A DNA stretch of 9,921 nucleotides, from contig CAQVQZ010000070.1 in assembly GCA_948902155.1 (NCBI GenBank), positions 1-9,921 on the forward strand, read 5' to 3'. The notes below the pieces were generated by a model, which worked only from the letters and a program-made list of their open reading frames with translations, did no database searches and was not told where the DNA came from. Shown here piece after piece: positions 1 through 7,011 of the stretch. Every line of letters starts with the position of its first letter. Position 1 is the first letter of the stretch. This stretch comes from an uncultured Oscillibacter sp. Lineage in GTDB: Bacteria; Bacillota_A; Clostridia; Oscillospirales; Oscillospiraceae. Position numbers and translations under genes: made by a program.

Positions 1-83
1 GCGTACCGGAAACTCCCTGATTTTCAGACGTTTCCCGCATTTCGCAATCGGTACACAAATAAAATGACAAGGAGGAATGACCC
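1..83 (+). other. Upstream region of the coiled-coil gene; possible tail of an upstream gene
   Basis: No promoter is obvious here. Reading from base 1, one frame stays open for 28 codons and stops at 85-87, overlapping the ATG at 84 as ATGA. That frame contains TAC CGG AAA (4-12), and the same ten bases TACCGGAAAC recur in frame near the end of the next gene (594-603). This would fit the tail of a tandem paralogue, but a 28-codon open frame is not rare by chance. Inverted pairs GTACCG (3-8)/CGGTAC (49-54) and GGAAAC (8-13)/GTTTCC (30-35) could form a nested hairpin. Confidence 0.25.
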
Positions 84-629
84 ATGATACCGATTTCCGG
101 AGTAAACACCGGCGCGGCCCAGCCCTTAACAAAAACCGAAAAGGTACTAGGAGCGCCCATGGTCCAAAAGCCCGAGGAAGAAAGCCGCCCGCTGAAGCCG
201 GTGATGGACGAATACGTCCCGGAGGAAAAGCAGGAGCCGTGCGGCCGCTACTGGGTGGGCAAGGACGAGGACGGCCAGCCTAAGATTTATTTCGACGACC
301 CGGAGCGGGTGTCGGAAGACCCCCAAAAACCGGAGGCCGATGAAAAGAAACCGGACGCCCCCGAGCAGGAGAAACCCGAGCAGGCTCAGAGAGCGAAGGG
401 CCCAAAGAAGAAGGAGGGGGAGCGTTGCGTCGGTAATACCGACAAGGTAGACCGTGAGATCAAACACCTGAAAAAGAAGAGGGAAGAACTGGAACAGCGG
501 CTGAACACCGAGACCGACGAGGCGAAAATCAAGGATTTGGAACGGAAGTTAGCCCAGGTGGAGCGGGAGCTGAGCGAAAAGGACAACGATACATACCGGA
601 AACAGCACAGCACCTTCTCAAGCTTGTGA
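84..629 (+). CDS. Conserved-looking hypothetical protein, charged, C-terminal coiled coil
   Basis: Encodes 181 residues of unknown function. The start is set by AAGGAGG at 69-75, eight bases before the ATG. There is no signal peptide or membrane segment, so it is probably cytoplasmic. Three parts are visible: a short N-terminal stretch; a motif-like block at about residues 41-75 containing MDEYVPEEKQ, GRYWVGKDEDG and KIYFDDPE; and an acidic/lysine-rich, proline-rich linker (about 76-115). Residues 120-167 are strongly charged with leucines at heptad-like spacing (HLKKKREELEQRL, KIKDLERKLAQVERELSEK) and should form a coiled coil, probably an oligomerisation helix. Two cysteines are present, C53 and C115. 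The gene converges on the minus-strand surface-protein operon. The composition fits a small structural or scaffold protein, but no enzymatic motif is visible and I do not assign a function. Confidence 0.8.
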   Translation: MIPISGVNTGAAQPLTKTEKVLGAPMVQKPEEESRPLKPVMDEYVPEEKQEPCGRYWVGKDEDGQPKIYFDDPERVSEDPQKPEADEKKPDAPEQEKPEQAQRAKGPKKKEGERCVGNTDKVDREIKHLKKKREELEQRLNTETDEAKIKDLERKLAQVERELSEKDNDTYRKQHSTFSSL

Positions 630-737
630 TGATCGAAGAATTTCCACGCTTCGAACTTTCTTGCTGAGATAGAAGCCTTGCCCTATTCCCGCGAATGCTG
701 CAAGCCCCTGCTGTAATAACGTACTTGGCAGAAAAAG
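630..737. other. Convergent intergenic spacer without a recognised gene
   Basis: This spacer lies between the plus-strand coiled-coil gene and the terminator of the minus-strand operon. It contains TCGAAG (633-638) paired with CTTCGA (649-654), a 6-bp stem with a 10-base loop and only a weakly T-rich follow-up, so it is at best a poor terminator for the plus-strand gene. Nothing else is supported. Confidence 0.3.
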
Positions 738-776
738 AGCCCCGTTTTTCGACAGAATGGTTCGAAAAACGGGGCT
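732..776 (-). terminator. Rho-independent terminator of the surface-protein operon
   Basis: A perfect 15-bp stem, 738-752 pairing with 762-776 (AGCCCCGTTTTTCGA against its complement), closes a 9-base loop. On the minus strand the stem is followed directly by CTTTTTC (737-731), the expected T run. It begins about eight bases after the TAA of the SLH-NHL gene (785-787). On the plus strand the stem is followed by TGCTATCG rather than a T run, so plus-strand use is less likely. Confidence 0.9.
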
Positions 777-784
777 TGCTATCG

Positions 785-2272
785 TTATTTCAGCTCCAGC
801 ACGAATACCTTCCGCGCGAAACCGTCGCAGATATACAGCCGTTCTCCCCGGAGCAGAAGGCCGGAAGGGGAGACCAGGCCAAAGTCCGCCAGGGCCGTGT
901 CCCGGACCGTGACGGTGCTGACCCGTCCGCCGAAAATCCTGCGGACGGCGCTGTTGAGGGTGTCGGCTACGTAGATCGCGCCGTCGTCTCCCACGGCCAC
1001 CCCCTGGGGGCCGGAAAAGTCCGCCTGGAACACCGAACCGTCTGCGGAGCCGTCCCGGCCGGAACCGGCGATCACGGTAAATTTGCCGTTTTCCAGCTTC
1101 GATATGCGGTTGGCCCCGGCCTCGGCGATGTAGAGCACGCCGTCCTTCCAGCACAGGCCCATGGGTTCGTCCAGGCCCCTGGCCAGGGTGCTCACCCAGC
1201 CGTTGGGCGTGATCTTGCGGATGGCCCCGTTTCCGGTGTCCGCCACATACAGGTTGCCGTCTCCGTCCGCCGCCAGGCCCGTGGGCCGGTCAAAGGCCAC
1301 GCCCATGCCGGTGACGGTCAGGTTTTCCGTCGTCTTGCCGTTGAGGGTCTGGACGTCCCGGCTGCGGACGATGCGGATGGCGTTGTTCTCCGTGTCGGAG
1401 ACCGCCCAGCCGCCCAGGAACTCCGCCACGGCCCAGGGGCGCTTGAAATAGCTGGCCAGGGTCTCGCCGTCGTTGTAGCCGCCCACCGGCTCGCCGTAGA
1501 GGCCCGCAGAGGTCGCGCCTCCTGCGTAGACCTCGCCCACGCCCTCCCGCACGCGCCAGAGTCGCTTGTGGTAGGTGTCGGTGACGAGGATGGTCCCGTC
1601 GGACATGGCGGCGATGCCGCTGGGAGCGCACATGACGTCCATGGCGCTGACGGAGGAGAGGCCCCCGTCGGCGCTGCCCTTGTAACGCAGGAGCACCGCC
1701 GCCATCTGGGCGCGGGTGACGGCGTCGTTGGGGCAGAAGCTGCCGTCCGCCAGGCCGTTCATCACGCCGCTGGAAGCGGCCCAGTCCACCGCCGTCCGGG
1801 CGTAGGCGGCGATGGTCCCGCCGTCGGTGAAATTGCTTTTTCGGAGAGGGTCCGGCTCTCCGGCCAGCCGCCAGAGGGCCGCAGCCAGCTGCTGTCGGGT
1901 GACAGGGCCGTCGGGCCGGAAGCCGCCCCCGGCGTAGCCGCTGAGGACGCCCTCCGCCGCAGCCCAGACAGCCGCCTGGGCGCACCAGGCGCCCGCCGGC
2001 ACGTCTGCGAAGCCGTCTCCGGCGGCGTCGGGCCGCCCCGCCTGGTTGTAGAGGATTTGGGCAAGATGCCCCCGGGTGAGGGTGTTCTGGGGGCCGAAGC
2101 GCCCGCCGCCGTAGCCGCTCATGAGCCCGGCTTCCACGCAGTAGTCCACCGCTTCGGCGTACCAGGCATCCGGGGGGACGTCGGCATAGCGTCCCTCCGC
2201 CGCGTGGGCGGAGGGGGCCAGAAGCGCGGCGCAGAGGCACAGAGCCGCCGGGGATTTCCAGTGTTTTTTCAT
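785..2272 (-). CDS. Secreted S-layer homology (SLH) protein with NHL-type beta-propeller
   Basis: Encodes 495 residues. Residues 1-24 form a signal peptide (KK, a leucine/alanine-rich core, then AHA before AEG), so the product is exported. Three SLH domains follow at about 28-75, 87-135 and 146-200. Each shows the FADVP-like opening and the GYGGGRFGP/GYAGGGFRP/GLADGSFCP plus LTR or VTR pattern; SLH domains bind pyruvylated secondary wall polymers. From about 205 to the end are NHL-like blades: LVTDTYHKRLWRV, AVSDTENNAIRIV, LYVADTGNGAIRKI, LYIAEAGANRISKL, IYVADTLNSAVRRI and LYICDGFARKVFVL. This is consistent with a six-bladed propeller for protein or glycan binding. The ATG overlaps the stop of the upstream adhesin gene (ATGA) and has its own ribosome site, so the two are co-translated. 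No catalytic residues are recognisable. I am confident of the domains; the ligand is unknown. Confidence 0.93.
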   Translation of the reverse strand: MKKHWKSPAALCLCAALLAPSAHAAEGRYADVPPDAWYAEAVDYCVEAGLMSGYGGGRFGPQNTLTRGHLAQILYNQAGRPDAAGDGFADVPAGAWCAQAAVWAAAEGVLSGYAGGGFRPDGPVTRQQLAAALWRLAGEPDPLRKSNFTDGGTIAAYARTAVDWAASSGVMNGLADGSFCPNDAVTRAQMAAVLLRYKGSADGGLSSVSAMDVMCAPSGIAAMSDGTILVTDTYHKRLWRVREGVGEVYAGGATSAGLYGEPVGGYNDGETLASYFKRPWAVAEFLGGWAVSDTENNAIRIVRSRDVQTLNGKTTENLTVTGMGVAFDRPTGLAADGDGNLYVADTGNGAIRKITPNGWVSTLARGLDEPMGLCWKDGVLYIAEAGANRISKLENGKFTVIAGSGRDGSADGSVFQADFSGPQGVAVGDDGAIYVADTLNSAVRRIFGGRVSTVTVRDTALADFGLVSPSGLLLRGERLYICDGFARKVFVLELK

Positions 2273-5200
2273 GGCGTCGCCTCCTCCGGTACCAGTTTGT
2301 TGCCGTCGGTGTCGATTTTGAACCTTCCGTCGGTGCAGATAAAGATCGCGTCAAGTGGGAGGCCGGTGTTTGGCGCTGGGGCTTCCGAACCGCTGGGGTC
2401 CGTCGTGTGGAGGCCATTATTTGTCATCAGATCGGCCCACTGCTGGCTTGTGCCCGTATAGGTGACTTCTTTGAGCTCTTCGCAGGCTTGAAATACGAAA
2501 CCTTCCATTTTCGTGACGCTGACGGGAATCGTAATTTTGGGCAGGTTCCGGCATTGGAGAAACGCGTATTCCGCTATGTTGTCGACGGTTCCGCCAAACT
2601 GAACGCTGGTCAAGGCAAGACAAGAGTTAAATGCCGACGGTCCGATTCCAGAAACGTCTCCTGAAATTTCGATGCTCTCCATAGATGTACAAGACTGGAA
2701 CGCACATTCCCCGATGGTGGTATCTCCTAAAATTCTGACGGTTTTCACCCCCATGCACTGGCTGAAGGCAAAATCCCCAATCGTGGTGCTGCTTCCGGGA
2801 ATCTCAATGCTGGTTAAACCGCGGCAGTTCCAGAAGGCTTCGTCTCCAATGGAACTGAGTGAATCGGAAAACGCAAAGCTGGTTAGCTTTTGGCAGTCAA
2901 AAAACGCCTTAGCTCCGATGGAATTGGGCAACTTGGAAAAGTCGATGCTCTCCAGGTTGGCACAGTTCATGAAAGCTTCGTCTGCGATATCCGAACCGTC
3001 TATGACGACCACCTTTTTGATACCGCTCTTTGTGACTCCCTCTTCGGGCACAAACAGAGCGTCGCCGTAGCTTTTGGCTTTGACATAGAACGTTCCTCCG
3101 GCCATTGCCCATTGAATGCCATGGCTGCTGTCATCGGGAGAACTGGGATCGTTTGCGCTGTTTGTAAACCACTGGGCGTACAATGTCATGTTTTTGGTGA
3201 CAGGCGCGTCCGGAACAAAAAGCTCGCCGGTACCGGCCTCCGTGGTATCCCATCCGAAGAAACTGCCGGAGCCGCCGCCGCCCGGCTGCTGCACGATGGT
3301 GAAATAATTCTCAAGAACTCCCCAGGCCCTATCGTCGTAGGCATCATTATATTCCAGAGATTTTCCCGCATCTACGGGTACAGTTATTTCGGCAATCTCT
3401 TCTCCGCTGGTTTTATCGTTTGCCTTACCGCCGTTGAGGTCCAGGGTCACCATGTAGGTCAGACGGGACCACTTGGCGCTGAGCGTCACATTTGCAGTGA
3501 TCGCCGTGCTGTGAGTGTACTCCGTTGAAGGGTCATCCGGGTCAACAAACCACCCGACAAGTTCATAGATTACCGCGCCGCCGGCGCTCAAAAGCGCCAG
3601 CTGGGGGAGTTTCGACCCCAGGCTGTCCCCGCTGTTCACCGTGGGGGCCGGTTCCCATGTGGCCGAAGCGTCAGGCTTCGAAGCGCCCTCGGGGTAGCAA
3701 GCGATGGTCAGAGATTCCGCTCCGGCCGGCCGGTTTTCGTCCAGGGTCACGGTGTATTGCACCGGCTTCCACTTGGCGTAAAGTGTGACGCTCGCGGTGA
3801 TGGGCTGGGTGAAATCGAAAGCGGTTCCCGTGCCCTCCCGGTTGGGATACCAGCCCTCGACGCCGGAGTATCCATCAGGATCGACTATGGAGCCGAAGAC
3901 GAGGGCAATCACCGCTTGGGGGTCGGTGGGGTCAAGGCCGCTGAAATCCAGCGGTTCGTTTACGGGCGTGGCATAAGGCTTTGGGCCCGTCGTGGTTTGG
4001 CCATCCGCCGTCCACCATTTACCGCCGTTGAGGTCAAAGGTGAGCGTGCATTCGCCGGGCTCCCATCCGGCGTAGAGGGTCAGGTTTCCGGTGACGGGGG
4101 TGGTAAAATCATAGGCCGCCGTACAGCCGCTGTCGGTGAACCAGCCGGTGAAGTTGTATCCGTCCCGGGTGGGGGCACTGGGTTCGGCAACGGTTTCGTC
4201 CGGGTCCACGGTAACGCTGGCCACTGCGCTGCCGCCGTTGGAGTTGAAAGTAACCGTATAGGCAGTTGGCGGAGGCGGCGGAGCCGGGACCTCCTCCCAC
4301 CCGGCGTAGAGGGTCAAATCCTCCGTGACGGGGGTCGAGAAGCGGTAAGCCTCCGTACAGCCGCTGTCGGCAAACCAGCCGGTGAACGTGTACCCATCCC
4401 GGCTGGGCGCGCCGGGAGCGGAGACGGTCTTGCCATACTCCACCTCGACGCTGGGGACGGCGCTGCCGCCGTTGGTCCGGAAGGTCACAGTGCAGAAGTT
4501 GGGCCGCCATCCGGCGTAGAGGGTCAAATCCGCCGTGACGGGGGTTAAGAAACTGTAAGCCTCCGTACAGCCGCTGTCGGCAAACCAGCCGGTGAACGTG
4601 TACCCGTCCCGGCTGGGCGCGCCGGGGGCGGATACGGTCTTGCCATACTCCACCTCGACGCTGGGGACGGCGCTGCCGCCGTTGGCCTGGAAGCGGACGG
4701 TGCAGACCTGGACCTTCCACCCGGCGTAGAGGGTAAACTCCCCGGTGACGGGGACGGAGAAGTCATAGGCTTTCGTACAGGCGTTGTCGGTATACCAGCC
4801 GGTGAAGGCGAAGCCCTCCCGGACGGGGTCCGCAGGGCGGGGCAGGGGGTCGCCCTCCGAGACTTCCGCATCGGGGACGGCGCTGCCGCCGTTGGACTGG
4901 AAGGAGACGGCGTAAATCTCCCGGTACTCCGCTATGTAGTAGCCGCCGGAGTTCGCTTCCTCCGAAACCCGCCATTTCTCCGGCAGGACCAGCCCGCTGA
5001 AATTCCGGAACCAAGCCGCCGCGCCCTTGGTCAGGGAGACGGAGCCGGACAGACTGCCGTCCACCACCATCCGGCCGGAGGAGGTGACGGTCAGGGAGCC
5101 GTGGTTGGTCAGACTGCCCGCCACGCTCAGGGTGTGGGCGCTGTTGACGGTGATGCTTCCGTAGTTGATCAAATCCCGGGAGACCTGGGCGGTGCCGTTC

Positions 5201-6327
5201 ACCTGGATGCCGCCGTTGGCGGTCACGGTCAGCGGGCCGTCCAGCAGAAGATACTTGCCGCTGGGAATCCTCAAAAGCTCCGGAATGGAGATGACCGCGG
5301 CCCCATTACCCACGGTGACGCGGTTATGGACCGCCAGGGAGCGGTGGATTTCCGGCACGGTGGCCGAGGCGGGCAGGACGCTGGGAACGGAGGGGTCCTT
5401 GTCGTCCCGGTCGTCGTCTTGATCGTCGTCTTTGCCGGAGCCGCCGGAATCTGTCTTGGAGTCGGAGGGAGTTCCGGATTCCGGTTTCTTCTCGCCCCAG
5501 GCCGGTTCTGTGGAGACCTCCGTCTCCTTCGTCTCCTGGGAATCCGAAATCTTATCCAGCTTTTCCCGGACCTCCGCCTGGTCCTCCCGCAGACGGTCCT
5601 CCCCGTCCTTGGGGGACAGCTCCCGCAGGTCGATGCCGGACTCCTGATAGATGTTCTCCACCTGGGAGGGATTGGATACCAGCTCCACCAGCACGAAGCC
5701 GTCGACTTCCTCCTCCGTGTAGGACTCCCGGACGATGTCGCACTTGTCGCCGGGATGGTCCTGCTCATAGACCAGGCACTCGGCGGTCTCCCCGGCGGAG
5801 AGATGGGCGCTCTTTTCCTGCCCGGACACGGGGTCGGTGACGGTCACGTCCACTTCGCCCTCCAGGAGGTAGACCCGGACCGCTTTCTCATCCTCGATCT
5901 CCACCCAGCCGGAGGTCCCCCGGATGCCCACCACCATGGTGGAGGTGCGGATATTCAGGGACTCGTCGCTGTCCAGGGGCTTGGAGACGTTGAAGAAGAT
6001 GTTTCCGGAGTCCAGCAGAATCTCCAGCTTCTTCCCGCTCTTGCGGATGTTGGCCGTGCTGACGGCGTCCAGCTTGGCGAGCTTCGCGTCGTCCAGGTTG
6101 ATCCAGGCGTAGCTCTCCTCGTCCGTGGACAGCTGGTAGCCGTTGTAGAGCCGCATGTTGGTCATCTTCGTGAGGCTCTTGCCGCTGCTGGTGGAGATGG
6201 CCACGTCGCCCTCCGTCTTGGTCAGGCGCATATTGACCGCCACGTTGTCCGCCGCCAGGGCGGCGTTTCCGCAGACCATCGTCAGCGCCAGCGCCAGGGC
6301 CAGCAGGCGCCTCGCAAGGTGTTTCAT
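2269..6327 (-). CDS. Large secreted FecR / InlB-repeat / BspA-type LRR surface protein
   Basis: Encodes 1352 residues from the ATG at 6327. Here AAAGGA sits nine bases upstream; the ATG at 6333 is too close to it and the frame's first ATG (6408) lacks a ribosome site. Residues 1-25 form a signal peptide ending ALA before ADN. A FecR domain follows at about 30-190, with MVVGIRGTSGWVEI and VYLLEGEVDVTV. Next are a charged helical stretch, an acidic linker with DDDQDDDRDDKD near 300-312, and a beta-rich segment at about 333-430. Seven InlB/Listeria-Bacteroides (Flg_new) repeats run from about 472 to 1053, recognisable by VTFxxNGG, GYTFTGWF and LTLYAGW, with a PPPPP hinge after the third. Eight BspA-type LRR units (IGDEAFWNC-like) span about 1079-1290. 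No LPXTG, SLH or membrane anchor is seen. It is probably an adhesin held at the surface by the SLH partner encoded next; that partnership is inferred. Confidence 0.93.
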   Translation of the reverse strand: MKHLARRLLALALALTMVCGNAALAADNVAVNMRLTKTEGDVAISTSSGKSLTKMTNMRLYNGYQLSTDEESYAWINLDDAKLAKLDAVSTANIRKSGKKLEILLDSGNIFFNVSKPLDSDESLNIRTSTMVVGIRGTSGWVEIEDEKAVRVYLLEGEVDVTVTDPVSGQEKSAHLSAGETAECLVYEQDHPGDKCDIVRESYTEEEVDGFVLVELVSNPSQVENIYQESGIDLRELSPKDGEDRLREDQAEVREKLDKISDSQETKETEVSTEPAWGEKKPESGTPSDSKTDSGGSGKDDDQDDDRDDKDPSVPSVLPASATVPEIHRSLAVHNRVTVGNGAAVISIPELLRIPSGKYLLLDGPLTVTANGGIQVNGTAQVSRDLINYGSITVNSAHTLSVAGSLTNHGSLTVTSSGRMVVDGSLSGSVSLTKGAAAWFRNFSGLVLPEKWRVSEEANSGGYYIAEYREIYAVSFQSNGGSAVPDAEVSEGDPLPRPADPVREGFAFTGWYTDNACTKAYDFSVPVTGEFTLYAGWKVQVCTVRFQANGGSAVPSVEVEYGKTVSAPGAPSRDGYTFTGWFADSGCTEAYSFLTPVTADLTLYAGWRPNFCTVTFRTNGGSAVPSVEVEYGKTVSAPGAPSRDGYTFTGWFADSGCTEAYRFSTPVTEDLTLYAGWEEVPAPPPPPTAYTVTFNSNGGSAVASVTVDPDETVAEPSAPTRDGYNFTGWFTDSGCTAAYDFTTPVTGNLTLYAGWEPGECTLTFDLNGGKWWTADGQTTTGPKPYATPVNEPLDFSGLDPTDPQAVIALVFGSIVDPDGYSGVEGWYPNREGTGTAFDFTQPITASVTLYAKWKPVQYTVTLDENRPAGAESLTIACYPEGASKPDASATWEPAPTVNSGDSLGSKLPQLALLSAGGAVIYELVGWFVDPDDPSTEYTHSTAITANVTLSAKWSRLTYMVTLDLNGGKANDKTSGEEIAEITVPVDAGKSLEYNDAYDDRAWGVLENYFTIVQQPGGGGSGSFFGWDTTEAGTGELFVPDAPVTKNMTLYAQWFTNSANDPSSPDDSSHGIQWAMAGGTFYVKAKSYGDALFVPEEGVTKSGIKKVVVIDGSDIADEAFMNCANLESIDFSKLPNSIGAKAFFDCQKLTSFAFSDSLSSIGDEAFWNCRGLTSIEIPGSSTTIGDFAFSQCMGVKTVRILGDTTIGECAFQSCTSMESIEISGDVSGIGPSAFNSCLALTSVQFGGTVDNIAEYAFLQCRNLPKITIPVSVTKMEGFVFQACEELKEVTYTGTSQQWADLMTNNGLHTTDPSGSEAPAPNTGLPLDAIFICTDGRFKIDTDGNKLVPEEATP
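2273..2287 (-). promoter_or_regulatory. Ribosome binding site and ATGA coupling junction
   Basis: On the minus strand GGAGGAGG (2287-2280) lies inside the last codons of the adhesin gene, seven bases before the ATG at 2272. The stop TGA (2271-2269) and the start ATG (2272-2270) share bases as ATGA. This supports the chosen start and implies translational coupling of the two surface proteins. Confidence 0.8.
4301..4720 (-). repeat. Two near-identical tandem 210-bp units encoding InlB repeats 2 and 3
   Basis: Units 4301-4510 and 4511-4720 are 210 bp (70 codons) each. Counting by eye, they differ at about eight places over the first 175 bp and then diverge in the last 35. The related copy from 4721 keeps the same phase, and the one on the other side is offset by 24 extra bases that encode the proline hinge. 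Near-identity at the DNA level, rather than only in protein, points to recent duplication or gene conversion. Confidence 0.85.
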
Positions 6328-6468
6328 ACGCATCCGTCCTTTCTGCTGAAGAGTTTGGCCTTTGCTTTTTGGGGGGATGTTCCGGTTACAGGGAGCGCTG
6401 TGCCGCATCGAAACGGTTTCCCGGCGCGACGACCGGCGCTTCGCTTAGGGCGATACTTCCACGTTTAC

Positions 6469-6497
6469 TTTTTACCATAAACTGTCCGGGAAAGCAA
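6469..6497 (-). promoter_or_regulatory. Weak candidate promoter for the surface-protein operon
   Basis: On the minus strand TTGCTT (6497-6492) and TAAAAA (6474-6469) are separated by 17 bases, about 140 bases before the start codon at 6327. Only three of six -35 positions and four of six -10 positions match consensus. Downstream, CCGGCGC occurs twice as a direct repeat 12 bp apart (6421-6427, 6433-6439), which could be an operator. A longer leader starting further right cannot be excluded. Confidence 0.25.
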
Positions 6498-6755
6498 GAG
6501 AGAACGCAAAATAGGGAATGATTCTTTCCCAAAATGGGAAAACGTGGAAGGCATTTGCGCAGATTGGAATGGAAGAGGTTCCCCGCAGCAGGGGACCGTC
6601 AAAATCTTGCAGAGCCCTGCGGCTTACGCCCGGACAGGCCCATGAACGAGATGCGCAGATCGGTTGGGTTCTATGCGGAGAGAAAAACGGGAAGAAGCCA
6701 CCTGCGCGGAAAAGAATCCGCTGAGAAAGAGCTTTCAAAAGAAAGCTTTTTCTCT
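6480..6755 (+). ncRNA. Candidate structured non-coding RNA
   Basis: No convincing protein is encoded here, yet the sequence holds several compatible helices. ATTTGCGCA (6553-6561) pairs with TGCGCAGAT (6652-6660) over nine base pairs with one G-U, closing a roughly 90-base domain. Inside it are a hairpin with CCCC/GGGG at its core and an extended stem (6577-6597) and a short AGCC/GGCT hairpin (6613-6624). Downstream, GCGGA (6706-6710) pairs with TCCGC (6717-6721), and a long A/T-ended hairpin with a T run (6723-6754) would end a plus-strand transcript. Upstream, TTTCCCA/TGGGAAA (6525-6541) forms another stem. I could not find a good plus-strand promoter. I do not see the conserved cores of RNase P, SRP RNA or tmRNA. 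It may belong to one of the large clostridial RNA classes, for example raiA RNA, but I cannot assign it from sequence alone. The exact ends are uncertain. Confidence 0.45.
6723..6754 (+). terminator. Hairpin with T run, probable terminator
   Basis: GAGAAAGAGCTTTC (6723-6736) pairs with GAAAGCTTTTTCTC (6741-6754) over 14 base pairs with one G-U, around an AAAA loop. The core AGCTTTC/GAAAGCT is followed by TTTT within the 3' arm, as in A-tract/T-tract terminators. It points to plus-strand termination, matching the candidate RNA upstream of it. The stem is GC-poor, so strength is uncertain. Confidence 0.5.
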
Positions 6756-6836
6756 TCCTGACAGCATCAAAATTTTTGATACAGCCATAACAAAAATGAC
6801 ACCTCCGCGGCGGATGGCGTCAATGTTGATTTGCAT
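6735..6836 (-). CDS. Very short candidate ORF antisense to the terminator hairpin
   Basis: An ATG at 6836 opens 33 codons. A more likely internal ATG at 6788 gives the 17-residue MAVSKILMLSGREKAFF and has GGAGGTG at 6806-6800, eleven bases upstream. The stop codon lies at the loop of the 6723-6754 hairpin, an arrangement seen with leader peptides. Upstream TACAAT (6843-6838) could be a -10 but lacks a good -35. It could be a leader peptide for the adhesin transcript or simply chance; there is no protein homology I recognise. Confidence 0.15.
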   Translation of the reverse strand: MQINIDAIRRGGVIFVMAVSKILMLSGREKAFF

Positions 6837-7011
6837 TATTGTATTCGAAACACTGGCACGGGGTAACAGGCAGTTCTGTTAAAAGCCATGGAACTTCCAG
6901 CTTATGCCGTCGGTGATCCGTTTTGGCATCCAGAAGCGCTGCTTCTCCTGTCCAGCGTTTCTTTCCGCAATTTTCCCTGGCTTTCTGGAGCATTGGCCGT
7001 GACGCGGCGAC
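6755..7011. other. Intergenic region downstream of the acetyltransferase gene
   Basis: About 250 bases with no supported gene apart from the tiny candidate ORF. Visible small elements are the near-palindrome ATCAAAA/TTTTGAT (6766-6780), TAACAG/CTGTTA (6864-6881) and AGAAGC/GCTTCT (6932-6946). None has the T run needed for a convincing minus-strand terminator of the acetyltransferase operon. Confidence 0.3.

Noticed and set aside
1290..2417. 375-codon arginine-rich minus-strand frame
   Set aside because: Same strand but a different frame from the SLH protein; the arginine- and proline-rich composition is typical of frame-shifted GC-rich DNA.
695..2461. 588-codon plus-strand open frame
   Set aside because: It is antisense to the SLH-NHL gene, lacks a ribosome site, has low-complexity composition and no recognisable domain. 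It is a shadow of GC-rich coding sequence.
6328..6408. Upstream ATG codons for the adhesin (6408, 6333)
   Set aside because: The 27-residue extension would precede a normal signal peptide and lacks a ribosome site; the ATG at 6333 is only three bases from AAAGGA, while 6327 is nine bases away.
5101..6480. 459-codon plus-strand open frame
   Set aside because: It lies opposite the FecR/adhesin N-terminus, which has a clear signal peptide and domain; the plus frame has no domain and no ribosome site.
6518..6761. Short plus-strand open frames in the intergenic region
   Set aside because: They overlap in different frames, lack ribosome sites and coincide with the proposed RNA helices, so they are better explained as non-coding sequence.
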